Assembly (NCBI RefSeq): GCF_000350225.1
Contig: NW_005179039.1
Coordinates: 62,001-126,000, forward strand
Direction of reading: 5' to 3'
Length of the DNA stretch: 64,000 nt
Origin: Chondrus crispus
Lineage: Eukaryota; Rhodophyta; Florideophyceae; Gigartinales; Gigartinaceae
The notes beneath the pieces were generated by a model. The model saw only the letters and a program-made list of their open reading frames with translations. It ran no database searches and was not told where the DNA came from. The position numbers were made by a program, and so were the translations under genes. Positions 1-11,869 of the stretch are shown one piece after another. Numbering within the stretch: position 1 is the stretch's first letter; each line of letters opens with the position of its first letter.

Positions 1-170
1 TTCCTCACCAGATTGTACCCCGAGCACGTATCAACGGCGATCGTGCGGGGCTTGAAGGCATTTCCCTCAGTGGCTATCGCGCCGAGGACGTTGTAAATCT
101 TCGACGTCATAAGGCAAATGACGCCGTCGACCACCTTCGGCGTGCCCGGCTCGGCGAGATCGTTCCGCCT
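1..170 (-). pseudogene. Retroviral-type aspartic protease, N-terminal start (partial)
   Basis: Reading the minus strand, an open frame at the left edge contains AVDTCSGYNLV. This matches the D-[ST]-G-[AS]-x(2-3)-[VI] active-site loop of LTR-element proteases, with Cys in the usual Gly position. It lies downstream of the zinc knuckle on the same strand, as expected for pol of this element. Only the first part is in the window, so neither the rest of the fold nor its integrity can be judged. Confidence 0.5.
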
Positions 171-696
171 GGGCCGCCGGCGCTGGTTCCGACTTCTCCT
201 CGGCGTCCTTCGGCCTTGGTCGCGGGGCGCCCTTCGGTCGGCTGCATCCCCGCGACAATTCGCGTTCGTACGCGGCTTGAATTCTTCTGGCGGCCCCGGG
301 TCCCCCTGGGTCGGGCCGCTGGCGCGTTCGATGCGCTTATTGTTAGGCACGTTGCTCACAGTTTCCACAGTGCCCTCCTCCATGTGCGCCGGGCTCAGGG
401 TTGCCTCAGCGTCTTCGTCCTTTCGCACCGAGCTTACGGGTGTCTCGCTGCGCTTGTGCCGGGTTGAGGGGAATAATATCGGTAAACATTCCCCTCCTCC
501 GCCGGGGACAAATAGGGGCGGGTCAAGGTTGGTGTGACAAGACGGTTCACGCGACCGCGCGAACGTAACCGTCTTTACGTGTTTTTCGAACTACCCGAGC
601 TGTCAGTGCTATTCGCTTGGCTATCGTTAGCTAGCGCGTCGACGGGCCCCTGGCCGCGCGGAGGGGGACGGTTTCCCCACCCCGACTGGGCATCTT

Positions 697-2694
697 CTAC
701 GAAGTATTAGGATACTTCGTGGCCTTGGATTGCAACGTCCGGCCGTTGCAATATTCGAGGGGCGGAGAGAACGGGCTCTCCTCCGCCTCCTTCCGTGGGC
801 TGGGGGTGCGTCTCCTCAGCCCAATCCTGGAGGTACATGATGGCGTTCTGTACCCGTTGGGGCAACGGGGGTCGGCCCCGGTCGCCTCGCCCATCTCGAC
901 GGGGATATCGCGTATCCATCCGACGAGGGTCACGTCGATCCCTTTGATCGGTCCCCGGGTATCGGTACCCGCCTTCGCGAGGGGCAAAACGGACGTCGCC
1001 ACCCGATCAGCTCGGGTCACCTCGACGCGGGCCTCGGTCTGCCCGCGTAGACTGCTGGATGAGATTGCGCATTCCGGGGCGCGTCTCCATCTGATAGCGG
1101 TAGTTCCTGTACGCCGTGAACTGACGTTGTTCAGGAGACAGGAACGGGCACGCGTACATGGCGTGGCCGTACGTCCGGCACAGCCAACAAATGTACGTGC
1201 TGCCATCGGTCCACGCCAAAGTCGCCGCGTGGCGTGCCTCCTCATCGGTGATTCGAGGCACGTTAGGCAGCCCGCGGTCTCCTTCTCGACGGGAGATATC
1301 CAGCTCGGCCATGTTGTGGTTCGGACCACCGGTGGCCCTCGGCGTGTGTGCGAACGCCGTTGCGAAGCTTCCGGTCCAACCGGTGGAAGCTGGCGTAGGG
1401 GGTCGGCCTCCTGCCCGGTCGAAGCCTTGCGTGATGAAGACAGGGTCGGCCTGCCACTCATCTTCTCCAACGTGGAGGGCGGTCGCCGCGAACTCGTTCC
1501 GTGCGACCTTGGAGTTCGGACTCCCTTCGCTGCCGGCTTCGGGTCCGGCAGCGGCAACCCGCGACGGGCGCGGTAGGTTGTACCCTCGGCCGTTGCCATA
1601 CGGCGAATCGTTGAGAGTTCGGTCTTCTGTTGTCCGCGCCACCTTTGCATCGTCTTTGCCACTGCGGCCCGGGTCGCAGTGGACAGCCCGCGCACGAAAT
1701 AGTGCGCGAGAGCTTGTTCTGAGAACACGGCCGTGCATCGGAACGCGGCGGATTCCAGCTGGTCTGCGAACGTGTTCTCGGTTTCGTGAGGAAGCTGTCG
1801 TGCCGACGCGACAGCATCAAACGCTTCCCCCAACACGTCGTCGGTTAGGTAGCGCTTGATAAATTGGTTGACGAGGCCAGGCCAGCTCGTGTCGTCGTGG
1901 AGGTGGCCGGCGCGGAGGCCGCGCATGGTGTAACTCGTATACAACCGCTCCGCGTCCCGCTCGAGGAAGTGAGCGAAGACACGGATTGCCACACCTTCGG
2001 TCAGGTGCTGGGCATTGAAGGTTATCCGGATATCCTTCAGAAACGGGAGCAACTGAATCGCGTCAGTACCGTCGAAGCTTTTCATCGTAGGACGAAGCCC
2101 ACGGCAGCGTTGGACGTATCTCGCGATCCGTCCCGCGTCACTCGAGGTAACGAGCCTCGAGGTGTTGTCCAACCGAAACATGCGGTAGTTGGCGACGGCG
2201 CTGAACTCCTGTATCATGGTGTGGACGGGCTCGAGCCCGGGTTCGGCGGGGCCTAAAGTTCCGAACGGCGTGACGGGCAACGTTCGGACGTCGACGGGGC
2301 CGGGATGCGCGGTAAGATCCGCTGGACGGTAGCCGCCCCAGCAAGGATCGAAGGGGAGAATCGGTTCCCCTGATCCGCCGGCGACTCCTCCACGGCCACG
2401 GTCGGGTTCGTCCGGTACCCGTCGGGACTGCCGCATGCTTCCGGATGCATACGGCAGGGCTTGAGTCTCGGACGCGAAGCTCGCGTCCGCCGTCGGCTTG
2501 ATGTCCTCCGCCCTCCGACTGGAGACGGCTCCAGTCGGGGGCCACTCCTGCGCTCCGGATGCGCCCGGAGGAACAGTGGCACCGGGCCCACTCGAGGGGG
2601 CTCCGGGCGGCCTCTCGGCCGAGGTCTGTTCCATCTCACGGGCACGGCGGCGCGTTGAGTTGAGCTCCGCCGCCATATGCGCGAACGCTCCCAT
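697..2694 (-). pseudogene. Gag capsid and nucleocapsid region of Gypsy-A, frame-disrupted
   Basis: The first half reads as a Gag capsid domain: a stretch with FDGTDAIQLLPFLKDI, then a helical region with ENTFADQLESAAF and YFVRGL. It is similar in kind to the gag of Gypsy-B. About 1 kb in, the sensible reading moves to another minus frame (1738-1007). That frame contains a CCHC knuckle, C-W-L-C-x4-H-x4-C, which binds RNA in nucleocapsid proteins. The frame change and later stops mark it as inactive. The remainder of the 665-codon frame is low-complexity and probably out of frame. Confidence 0.65.
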
Positions 2695-2754
2695 CTGTTC
2701 GGCTGATGGGAAGGGTTGCGGGTCACGTCAGCCCCCGGAGTTTGCACTCGCGGG

Positions 2755-3132
2755 TCAACCCGCAACGTCCACGGCGGGGGAATCGATGCGGGCCTCTTCG
2801 ACCAGTACCAAACGGGACTGTAGCTGGTCGACGAGAGCGCGCAGGTTCTCCAGGGACTGAGTTACGCGCTCAAACCTTCCTTCGCGGAGGGAGCGCAACT
2901 CATCCATACAGCAGGCGTAGACGCTGTCAGAGACGTCGATACGGAGGGATGTTCGGACATCTTCGATATACTCTGCAATGCGATCGTACATCGCGCGAGC
3001 GCCTTCGGAGAAGTCGGGCGACGGTTCGCGGTCTCGGGGACCAGCGTCGCCGTCGCCGACTCGGACGCGGAGCGCGGCCTCTCGCACATCGGCGGGCTCC
3101 GAGCGAATCGAGGTGGGATATTCGCCACTCAC
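2755..3132 (-). pseudogene. N-terminal Gag segment of Gypsy-A
   Basis: A 125-codon frame lies just downstream of the LTR and primer-binding site, starting with ATG at 3132. It is acidic and helical, with a likely coiled coil in its second half (FERVTQSLENLRALVDQLQ). Position and character match the N-terminal Gag segment of Gypsy-B near 58330-58640. The frame stops before the capsid frame that starts at 2694, so it is either one exon-like piece of a broken gag or a short separate ORF. Confidence 0.45.
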
Positions 3133-3195
3133 CTCGACGCGTACGGACGCAGAGGTAAACGATAGTCTTCTCGGTTCGATCGTGAGAGTCTTCTA

Positions 3196-3208
3196 GGTCG
3201 GGAGACCA
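3196..3208 (-). other. Primer-binding site of Gypsy-A
   Basis: One base after the LTR end, the minus strand reads TGGTCTCCCGACC, complementary to a tRNA 3' end of the form GGTCGGGAGACCA. TGG directly after a CA-ended LTR is the standard layout for tRNA-primed LTR elements. The tRNA species is not determined. Confidence 0.6.
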
Positions 3209-3209
3209 C

Positions 3210-3802
3210 TGTAGTATAATCACCCCCAACGACGAGGGGGGTGAGTACTGACAGTTCGGAAAGACCCCGATCGGCGGGAAGACAGAAGCACGGCCCACCC
3301 ACGGAACTGAGCACGGGCTCGAGGTAGCGGTGGTAGAGCGGGATCGGAGAGGACGCGACCACGCGCGAGCGGTTCTACGCCTCGACGCCCCGGAGCGGTA
3401 CTGGGTGACGTTCCAGTACCGACGGGCGGAGGCGGAGCCGGCTCGTGGGCGTGCTGCGCGCGTCCTCAACCCGCGGGCGGTGCTACTTCTAGGTAAAACG
3501 GACGGAAGTACCTAAAAGTAAGCGGGCGGACCAAGGTGGAGGATCCTTGACAAGTCCGTGCTTGTCGTCCTCCACCGCCGGCGGTCCGCTCATATTTAAT
3601 GTACATCGTAGTCTATCATAACTCTACAGTAGTGCCAGTCTACCGACACTGTAGCGCTGTCAGCCGGCGGGGCTGACAGTCCACATTTAGTACGCGTCCC
3701 GTACACGTGGAGGACACGTGTGTGCGCGCATGGCTGTAAGGCTCGTTGCCTTACTGTCCCTGATCCAATCCTAATCTAATTTGCGTTTGGGGTTATACCA
3801 CA
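3210..3802 (-). repeat. 5' LTR of Gypsy-A
   Basis: On the minus strand the repeat runs from TGTGGTATAACCCC to GGGGGTGATTATACTACA. Its TG...CA ends form a short inverted repeat. About 500 bp of it is closely similar to 17263-17720, which shows it is a repeated unit. The PBS and gag follow on the minus strand. A 50-bp palindrome begins at its outer end (3802-3851), so the target duplication cannot be read. Confidence 0.75.
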
Positions 3803-3851
3803 GTCTTTGGTCATGACGGAGCCTGATCAGGCTCCGTCATGACTAAAGACT

Positions 3852-5219
3852 AGGTTCCTGTGAAGTCCCTGTTCATCGAAGGACAGGGGTTTCACAACAA
3901 GTCATCAATCACAAGTTATTCGTTGTATTACATCTGGTTTTAGCATGAGACCACGGGAAGGCGACGCCGACCGTTCCCCAAAAACCACTCTCACAAAAGG
4001 AAAATTTCGCACGTCAAGGAAGAGTTGAATCTGGCCCAAGAGGAACCTTATGTTATTGCTGTCTGGGAAAGGAGGAAAATTCCTATTAATGAACTGAACG
4101 GGTAGCGCTGCAACCCAAAGTTTCTGAGGCTGGCGATGGGCCTGAGGGCGTGAGGGAAATTGATACGTCAATCTGCTATCTGTGCGACTACTGATGTGTA
4201 GCTTGCGAGGAACACAGCATTCAGATGACGATGAAACAGACGGTGCTACATTTTACTGTGTTCTGAACTTTTCCAGAGCAAGAACTTTGCATTTGCAGAA
4301 GTTTCAGGTAACGGAGACGGACAATGTGGGCATGGTTGAAACCAACTTCGAGGTCAGGACAAAAGGTATGCAATACGTCAGAGGGTCCCGTGTGCTAGTT
4401 TTCACTGCAGGGAGCATTACTGTACGACGATCCGGGAAAGGAGAAGGAAGGGAGCCGGAAGGAGTTGGGGTTTCGAAAAGAGATGGGAAAAGAAAGAAAA
4501 AGAGAGCAAAGATGTCGCAAGTGACCTCAGCAAGGGCGACGATGCTCCCGAGGTCATCCAAAATCGCCCAATCTCCTCTAGAACACAATCATAGGAAGAC
4601 TCCAGCTCCCTAGCGATGAAAGACCGGAGAAACATGTTCCGCTGCTATGCTCGATTTTTTTGACTACCTATGTACCCGGACCGGGACGCAACGCTCACAG
4701 ACAGTAGAGGTCCGGCGCGAATAGCTTGTCTTAAGGGGATCGTGACCGACTACGAACGGAATCTTTCCCAGTATTGGAGCAGAGATGGGGATGATTGAAC
4801 GACAAATTCGTCGCGGATGCGATGCAGTCGTCATCGTTTCCGGATGAAAGGAGAAAAGTTATGGGACGAGTTTACCTTTCTGATGGTTGCCACTTCGTGA
4901 ATACCAAGGAAAGTGCCAGAGGAAAACGGGAGTGCAACCGTAGTGACGGGGGCACACGGAAAAAGGAAAAGAGGAGGAAGGATGTACATAGGAAAAGAAG
5001 AGTAAAATTGACAAGGATAAAGAGGACAACATGTACGGATGAAGAGGAGAGAAGACGCGGACCATGACGGAAAATGGCAAAGCATTGAATCACGACAAGA
5101 GGCAAGTCGAGGGAGACTTCTACAGTGCTGTAATAGCACGGATCAGAGGACGAGGGAGCCAAGGGCTCCGACAGAGCATGACAACTAATTATTTAACATT
5201 AGATTAGATTTAGGATGTA
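3852..5219. other. Stretch with no recognisable gene
   Basis: Several open frames of 70-143 codons occur on both strands. None shows a recognisable domain. 4430-4520 and 4920-5000 are purine-rich on the plus strand, which by itself yields lysine/arginine- or serine/leucine-rich frames. A frame at 3905-4171 (minus) has ordinary composition but no family I recognise. Confidence 0.5.
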
Positions 5220-7742
5220 CAGAGTAAAGTCTCGATGTATTGGGGCCTCGACAAACTGAACAGACTCGGTAAAATGAAATTCAAGTCACCGGCAAAGCGC
5301 CACCCTCCCTAATTAGCCCAGATTCCCCTTTGTGCCAGGCCTACAGTGAGCTGGCCTCAGTAAAGAGAACTCTCCGTTACAACGTACATTCCAACTGTCC
5401 TATATGCCACAATTCACAGTATCGAGACTTGAATCAGGCCCAAAAAACGCGATATCAACTTTTACAAAATGTATGCGACTTTGATTTAGAGTTTGACGCT
5501 GCATTTTTCGCACACGGCGCAATTCTTTGAGGAGCAGCGCCTCTAAATTACACGGAAGCTCTGACCGAACAAGCTGTGGATCTGTCATGACAGACTGAAG
5601 TTCCTCCGTCAACGCTTGAAGTGCCCCACTGTAACGGCTGAGTGATGGCTTCCTCACAGCCTGCTCTACAATGGGAATAGTTTCTGAGTCGTCCTCGTCC
5701 GTCCCGTCACCACCAGCCTCATCAGCCACGTCTCTAAAAGGCTCAAATTGCTCCAATCCTACATCTACAGCTTGGGCCAGAGCACTACCCTCTGTAATAA
5801 TTTCAGAGACTGGAAGAGCACTCTCTTTCTCCATCATATTATGTAGCTCAGCAACGCCAACGTCCCCAACAACTCCAGCTTCCCTTAACTCCACGATGTC
5901 CCTAGAAAGCAATTCTATAAAATCTTCCCCCTATTCTTCCCCGTCTATCGTCTCAATTTCGTTCCCCTCATTTAGCACGCATTCATCCGCATACACGTAC
6001 ACCTGGCCACGGCAGTATGCACTTTCGGCCCCTTTCCTACACACTTCTTGAACAAGACGGGGTGCCAATTGCGCTGGCGCCCGTACAGCAGCTCTGACAG
6101 TTTCTTGACGATCCGTGTGCACCTTGACAATTTCTTCTCTTAGAAATGGAGGGACTATATCTGTCTTTGGCCAAGCATTTGAAATTACGCTGTCAGGTAC
6201 TACATCCCAAGCTTTGGTCATCAATTTGACTCCATCATACACAGTAACAGTCCTACAAATCTTGAATGGCTCGCGTTGCGAAGGAGGCTGGTCTATTTGG
6301 GCCTCAATTGAACTGAGAATATGCTGCACTACCAAACGCCGAAAATAGCACTTAAAAGAGCGTCCCACGGCAGCATCGACGGGTTGGAGATGTGATGTTA
6401 AATTGGGAGGAAGGAAGGAGCCCTTAAGTTGGTAAATTCTTTGTACGAAATGTTTTGAGCCGAACAGTTATCCACAACATTAATGAATGACTTCCCTTCG
6501 AGGCGCACAAACTTGTCAAATCCACCTACAACTTGGGTCCAAATGTTCTTTGTGTTACAGGCATTATTTTGTGCCATGTAGTAAATATTGAGATCTCGGA
6601 GGCCATCAAAATGCCTCGGAAAGCTCCTAGGTCGTCTTGACTTCCCTATAATAGTCAATGGGGCTTTTGATCCGTCTGCGAAGACTGTGAGCACTGCTGT
6701 CAGCCTGTCTTTTATGTGCTCATACGCAGTGCCATCTTGGGAAATGGATCGACTTGGCAAATCGCTGGAGAGAACTGCCACTTCGTCTGTGTTCATAATA
6801 CAAGATAGAGGGAAATGAGCACCATCTTTTCTCACTTCGTGTTGCGCGTTATCGACAAGATCTTTGTCAAAATGCTTTGCGCTTCCAGTGCCTTTTCTGC
6901 TTGCAAATCTATTTCTAACCATAAAACGCTGATACCAACCATAGCTGGCTACGAATGACCGCAGTTTTCGCGCTTCATCAAGCAACTTGTGGACATTGGC
7001 ATCATTCGTGAGTGTAGCTCTATCTGTTAGACTCGAAATCAATCCGTCTAGAATGCTGAGCGCTCTTTCTCGAACATCGCTTTCACGAAAAGGTGATTCG
7101 TGTCGTAGGTACTGTATGAAATCGTTCATGTACGACGTGATCGCCTTTTCAAGCTCAGGGTACGACCCAGGCTTGAGCCGTTTTCGCTTGAGAAAAGCTG
7201 CGCCTCGGCAATCCGAGGCAAGAATGTTTTTTGTTTGTGATCCATGCTGTAATAGCACTTTTTGAGACGCCTATATGATTTGTCAGGTCCGTTTGTGTCC
7301 AAGGTTGCGTGGTGGAAGGATTAATTAGTGCTGATCGTTGTGTTCCATCAGCCGCGAAGCCGATCGTTGTTAAGCGCGTTTTTGCGATCTTGCAAGCTGA
7401 CTTGCTTTTTTTTCGTAGCCGGTGTCGCAGTCACTGCAGCTGCTTTTCGAACTGCTTCAGCAGCATTCTGAGCGGATTCTAGAGCCGCAGATGCGGCTGG
7501 ATGAACAGCGTCTTGGACGCTATCCATGGGATCGAGTAGTCGTCATGTGGGAGCTTGGCACTCCTGGGTCCCGAACAGTTTCAGTCCTGCGCTCCGGCAT
7601 GTGTGATTCCAGCCGTATCTATGAACGCTACTGTAATGCCAGCCGTATCTATGATCGCTGCTGTGAACACCCTCAGTGCATTGAACTATTGGGCTTCCAA
7701 TATGTGCCACATTTTGGTTCACTCTATCCAGACTTTACTCTG
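5220..7742 (-). mobile_element. pogo/Tigger-like DNA transposon
   Basis: The left end reads CAGAGTAAAGTCTCGAT and the right end is the reverse complement of CAGAGTAAAGTCTGGAT. Both are flanked by TA (5218-5219 and 7743-7744), the target duplication of the Tc1/mariner/pogo superfamily. Inside, on the minus strand, lies a broken CENP-B/DDE_1-type transposase. Termini, TA duplication and protein agree, so the boundaries are well supported. Confidence 0.8.
5400..7330 (-). pseudogene. pogo/Tigger-like (DDE_1, CENP-B type) transposase
   Basis: The minus strand carries an N-terminal helix-turn-helix (QTDLTNHIGVSKSAITAWI, about 7310-7240). A Tc5/CENP-B-like DNA-binding region (YGWYQRFMVRNRF) follows, then the DDE core with NTDEVAVL and VVDNCSAQN, and the hallmark LPPNLTSHLQPVD continuing into VGRSFKCYFRR. 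A long acidic C-terminal tail ends at 5400. The hallmark is split by a frameshift near 6415-6425, the HTH is in another frame from the core (shift near 7225), and a TAG interrupts the tail near 5929. Such enzymes cut and paste DNA at TA sites; this one cannot be made intact. Confidence 0.8.
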
Positions 7743-9991
7743 TAGCGCCGAGAGCTACTGTAGTGGCTCCGGCCGGGCGATATATACCTTAGCCCTCTGA
7801 CCCACGAGTCGGTAAAGGTAACCCGAATTGCCAGAGTCTGATATCGCCTTGGTCGAAGTCCGTCTTTTACAAGACATTCCCTTCTACTACAGATTAATTT
7901 TTCCTTTGCGCTCGGGGGTACTCTTTCCCTTTCCTTTATTTCCCTATCCTTTTCTATATCTAATTCTACCTATTTCCCTTATCTTGAGTTAGTACCATAA
8001 GTATTGGTTGCGACCGAACTGGTGAAAGTGTCCCTTCCATCGGGCGACACCTTGTCGCAGCGCTCCTACTGTGACCTATTTCCGACGGAGACTGTTGCAA
8101 CGACGTCTCCCTCGAAGGGCTTTACGTGCGTACAAGTCAGTGTTGGTGCCATGGGCCTCGGTTGCGACCGAACCGGTGAAGTTGTTTCGAGTCATCTGGC
8201 TGCACATTGGTGTAGCGCTGCTACTTTCATTTCATCCCGTCGGGCTGCGTTGCGGCGCCCCCGTCGAAGGACTTGTCGCGTTAGAAGGTGTCGAGGATGC
8301 TCAACGAGCATTGGCCTCACAACCCAGTGGAACCGGGGTAACTAAGTACACGCCTCTCCCCACACTCGTCGAGCCATTTTCTTCGAAAGTCTCTACCACA
8401 TCGATCCAAGGCCGGGCCATTTTTCTGTGCCCCCCCATCAGGGATCCGAGCTACTACGAGTCGCAAGCTCGTTTAAGCGGAGAAGGGAGAGTTGGACGCC
8501 TGTACCGCTTCGACATCGGCTGTTGTTGCTTTCGTTCTTTTTGTTGTTTTTGTTGTTGGACCGTCGGTCCTCGGTCTCTGCCTGACAGGCGTATTGTACT
8601 ACAGGGAGAAAGCAGGGCTTCGCCAAAAAGACTTGTGCAGCGCTGCCCACTCAGGTTAACCCATGGTCAAATAGTAGATAAAAAACGACTTGGCCTTCTT
8701 TATTTGCGCCATACAGTATATTTATCTGGGTGCAGATTTGTTTTGGGCCACGATATATTGGGTTTCGAGGTTCTGTATGAGCAGTTTTTATTAACGTGGC
8801 CCATTCTAACTGCGGTGATCAGTGACTGTGCGTGGGACGATTTTCTAGAAACTGGAAGCGATGGCAGGAAAAGTCTACATCCAGCTTACTGTAAAGCGAT
8901 ATATGTGCATCACCACACAATGCACACCTGTCTGTGTGAAACGAGAGATACTGTATGACACAACTTCTCTTGTGATATTTATGTAGTGCACTGACCACTG
9001 TAGAGGGACAGCTGGCCCTACCCGCCAAAATCGCGCTCGGCTGGCATCACGTGTACCACGGGTACACGTGGGCCCCCGGTCTCTAAGCCAGACCCCACCG
9101 GTGGACACGTGTAATCCCTCCGCCACACCTCGGAGCTACATCCGTATATTCTAATTTATAGTTTAATTTAGCTTCGCCATTACGACGACGGGGACTAGAT
9201 AGACAACCCCAGAATCCAAGTAATAAAGCACGAAGCCTCGGGTCTGTTACCTTGGTTTCTGGGTTCTAACTTGTAGCCTCGACTCGGTACTGGCTCACCA
9301 ACCGAGCCATCTACACCCCTAGAATCCCAACCGCTTTCTCCGCGCGCGACGACCCACCCGCGCGAATCCTACGTTAAGTACTGTGATGTCCGCGCCGATA
9401 GCTCTGTTTTTACTTTAATTCTTCCTCTTTATTGCTGACTCTAGTTCTACTTTTCTAGCGCGCAAGCCGCGCCCGGATCCCGGTTCCGGTCATCCACCGG
9501 GTGGTCTCCCGCTATCCCCTTACGCGTCCGAACGCGCGTCGCTCTGCCTACGGCCCACTACACGTAGCTGTAGTGCACGACAATTAAAGTACCCATATCA
9601 CAGTCTTTGTCGTCAAAAGGGGAACCTTGCCCGTCGTGCGATCTGCGCTGTGTACAATTACGGGGCTGAATACTCGCACGGAAGGGAGGGCATTGTGGGG
9701 CAGAAAAGGAGGGTAGGAAGATCCAGCGTTGCGCCTTTTCGGTGCAGAACGGACTCCAGCGTATGGCCTTGGCAGAATGGAGCAGCGTAGTAGCTTGAAT
9801 GATTCGTTTATTGTTCTAACTCAACGTAGGGAGCGCGGTCGTGCGCGAAGTACATATAGGTCCAGGTAAGCTTGCCGTCTGTGGGGACGGTGAGCACAGC
9901 CCATGTAGTTTAAACCCGCGCTCGTAGACCTAGTTTAAGCCTACGCCGTACAGTAGTCTGTCTACATGCGCGTGCGCGACACTCCCCTCCC
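7743..9991. other. Non-coding stretch with an imperfect tandem duplication
   Basis: No convincing gene. A block containing GGTTGCGACCGAACTGGTGA near 8005 recurs about 157 bp later near 8161 (GGTTGCGACCGAACCGGTGA), an imperfect tandem copy. ACACGTG-type palindromes lie at 9040-9110. A 295-codon plus frame over 8071-8958 has no recognisable domain and spans non-repeated and repeated parts alike, so I do not call it a gene. Confidence 0.45.
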
Positions 9992-10877
9992 ATGGGCGTC
10001 GGACCTTTGGGAGTGGACACCCAGATGGCGCCACAACGCAAGCGGAAGCGTTTGGGCAGTCAGCGGAGTAGTCTCCGCCAACGCCAGCGGGAGGGGGCGA
10101 GAGAACGAGCGCCCAAGTCACCGGCTCCCCGAGTACAAGCTCCCCTCGTCGCGCTCACTCGCACCGCGCCCACTCGCACCGCACCAAGTAGCGCCGCACC
10201 AACTGGCGCCTCGCCAACTCGCGGCACGCTAACTCGCAGAACGCCGCCTGGCGGTACATGGCCTCGCGCTCCGTCTTCCTCGCTGTCGGAGGCGTATTCC
10301 AGGCTGTGGTCAACCCCTTATTCTTCACCGCAGTCTCTGTTGTCGCCCGCGTCATGGTATCGCGCCTCATCAGGAAGTGAGTCGTCCCGCACCGCATTGT
10401 CGCGCGGTGACCCGCCTCCGAGGCCGCCGAACGCGCCAGGGCTTGAGTCGCCTAGGCTCGCTACTGTGGATGTCCCCACGGCAGTTAGGGCGGCGGAATT
10501 TCTACGCGGGATTGAGCGGCTGTACGGCTTCCTGCGGTACAGAGTGCCTCACCTGGGATTGAAAACTGACTGCCGTGTATGAGGCCGGGGGGAAGTGGTT
10601 AGTAGAGGCCATGGTCATGGGTGAAGGTGGCGGGGCTAAGGGGATGTCGGGCGTGCCGAATGCAAGTGCGCCGGGCACTGCCTCGATGGAGGCCTTCCAC
10701 GCCGTGGAGTGGGACGCTAGCATCTTCGCAGGGGTTGGAGAAGGGAAGCTAACCGTGCAAACGTACCCGTTGCTCGGGTCGCGGGCTGCAGAGCGAAACC
10801 AACCCTGGCCGCCGTGGGTCGTGCCAGCCCTTTGTAGGGCTGTTTCAAGGCAGCTTTGGGAGGAGGAGGTTGTCAGG
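9992..10877 (+). pseudogene. 3' end of an LTR-element coding region (unidentified)
   Basis: Two overlapping plus frames (9992-10582 and 10575-10916) lead to a purine-rich tract (GGGAGGAGGAGG) and an LTR-like start at 10878. The first has a basic N-terminus and a short tandem repeat of the T-R-T-A-P type (10140-10230). No pol domain is visible. The junction is homologous to the one at 17877 on the minus strand, so this is probably the 3' internal end of a related LTR element. Function unknown. Confidence 0.35.
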
Positions 10878-11100
10878 TGTAGCATAGCCCCCCTCCTGGA
10901 ATTAGATTTAGATTAGATCTGTAACTGTAGAGCCCGAGCTCTACAGTACCTAAGCCGGCGCAAACACGCACGGCGCGCCAGAACCCCGCGCCATCCAAAT
11001 GCACTTACTCTGCATTCCTCAACCTGTCGTGTCATCCGCTCCGAGCGCGCCTGAATCAGGGATTTTATTTCTCTAACATGTAGGGGGGCGATGCTGTAGC
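10878..11100 (+). repeat. LTR-like terminal segment
   Basis: It starts TGTAGCATAGCCCCCC after a polypurine tract. About 60 bp match the LTR start at 17876 (minus), including the TTAGATTTAGATT motif and TGTAGAGCCCGAGC. Near 11080-11097 a GGGGGGCGATGCTGTA stretch forms an imperfect inverted match to the start and may be the other LTR end. The exact end is uncertain. Confidence 0.4.
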
Positions 11101-11869
11101 ACGAGGCAGGCGCCCTAATCCCGAGCCCCCATGCCTTGCTCTTAATTGTCGGGTATAAAATAGCTGCAACGCGCGAAGGCGGGGCGACGGAGAAGGGGTT
11201 TCGGCAGGGGTCGTGTGCTTCGGACCGAATCCCCTGCCACACTTTATTTTGGTTGCGAGTTCAATTCTTCAAGAATGCTGATATTAAATAATGTGTTAAC
11301 AAATATTTATGAGTAATCGTTTTAATAAATAAAAAGATTCGCGCAATTTTAATTTTTGGCAGTGGCCTGCTGATATGGGGCGTATGAGCTGTTACCCGCT
11401 GAATGTTACCCGCGCTCACGGATCATAACATCCTGTTTCGGATATTCATGTCGCAGAAGCAAGGCAGATACACGTGTACAACATCGACATTCGTTCGCAT
11501 TTCAACTGAGGGCCGTTCTACTCGGCAATAATTCTCCCATGTAAATCTGTATATCTGTGTACACATATACAGATACACGAAACACTGTAGAACGCATCTG
11601 TGCGCGTTTGGCTCCTGGCGAAATGCCCCATAACGCATTGCAAGCCTAAACACTGGGTGGTCATGCGCCGTGCACAACCCTTGTGCATCCACAATATCTA
11701 AAGGGAAATAGACCCTTCTAGGTCGCCTCTTGCTTTACCCTTACGATAGGCCTGCGATAAACAGATTACAAGTGTAGCGCCGTCGCTCCCCTTCCCCAGA
11801 CCTTCGAGCAAAACCCAGGCACTCCATCTACACTATCCTGCACATCACCTGCACATCGGGTCGTCAGAA
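11101..11869. other. No gene recognised
   Basis: AT-rich from about 11260 to 11400. There is a GGCAGGGG...CCCCTGCC hairpin at 11202-11241. A tRNA B-box-like string at 11248 lacks a matching T-stem. I see no coding region here. Confidence 0.5.

Larger units (their letters stand above)
1..3802 (-). mobile_element. Gypsy-type LTR retrotransposon (Gypsy-A), 5' part
   Basis: On the minus strand the order is LTR (3802-3210), primer-binding site, gag segments (3132-697) with a CCHC zinc knuckle, then the start of an aspartic protease at the left edge. This is the 5' half of a gag-pol LTR element; RT and integrase should lie to the left of the window. Gag is split over several frames with stops, so this copy is decayed. 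Assignment to Gypsy rather than Copia rests on the resemblance of its gag to that of Gypsy-B at 57372-64000, whose RT and RNase H are Gypsy-like. Confidence 0.75.

Noticed and set aside
4430..5090. Lysine-rich plus frames and serine/leucine-rich minus frames
   Set aside because: Purine-rich sequence gives such frames automatically. No conserved pattern was seen.
8071..8958. 295-codon plus-strand frame as a gene
   Set aside because: It spans a tandem duplication, has no domain and ends in sequence with stops in all nearby frames. Composition alone can explain it.
11240..11270. tRNA gene suggested by a B-box-like GTTCAATTC
   Set aside because: The bases around it cannot form a T stem or acceptor stem and no A box lies upstream at the right distance.
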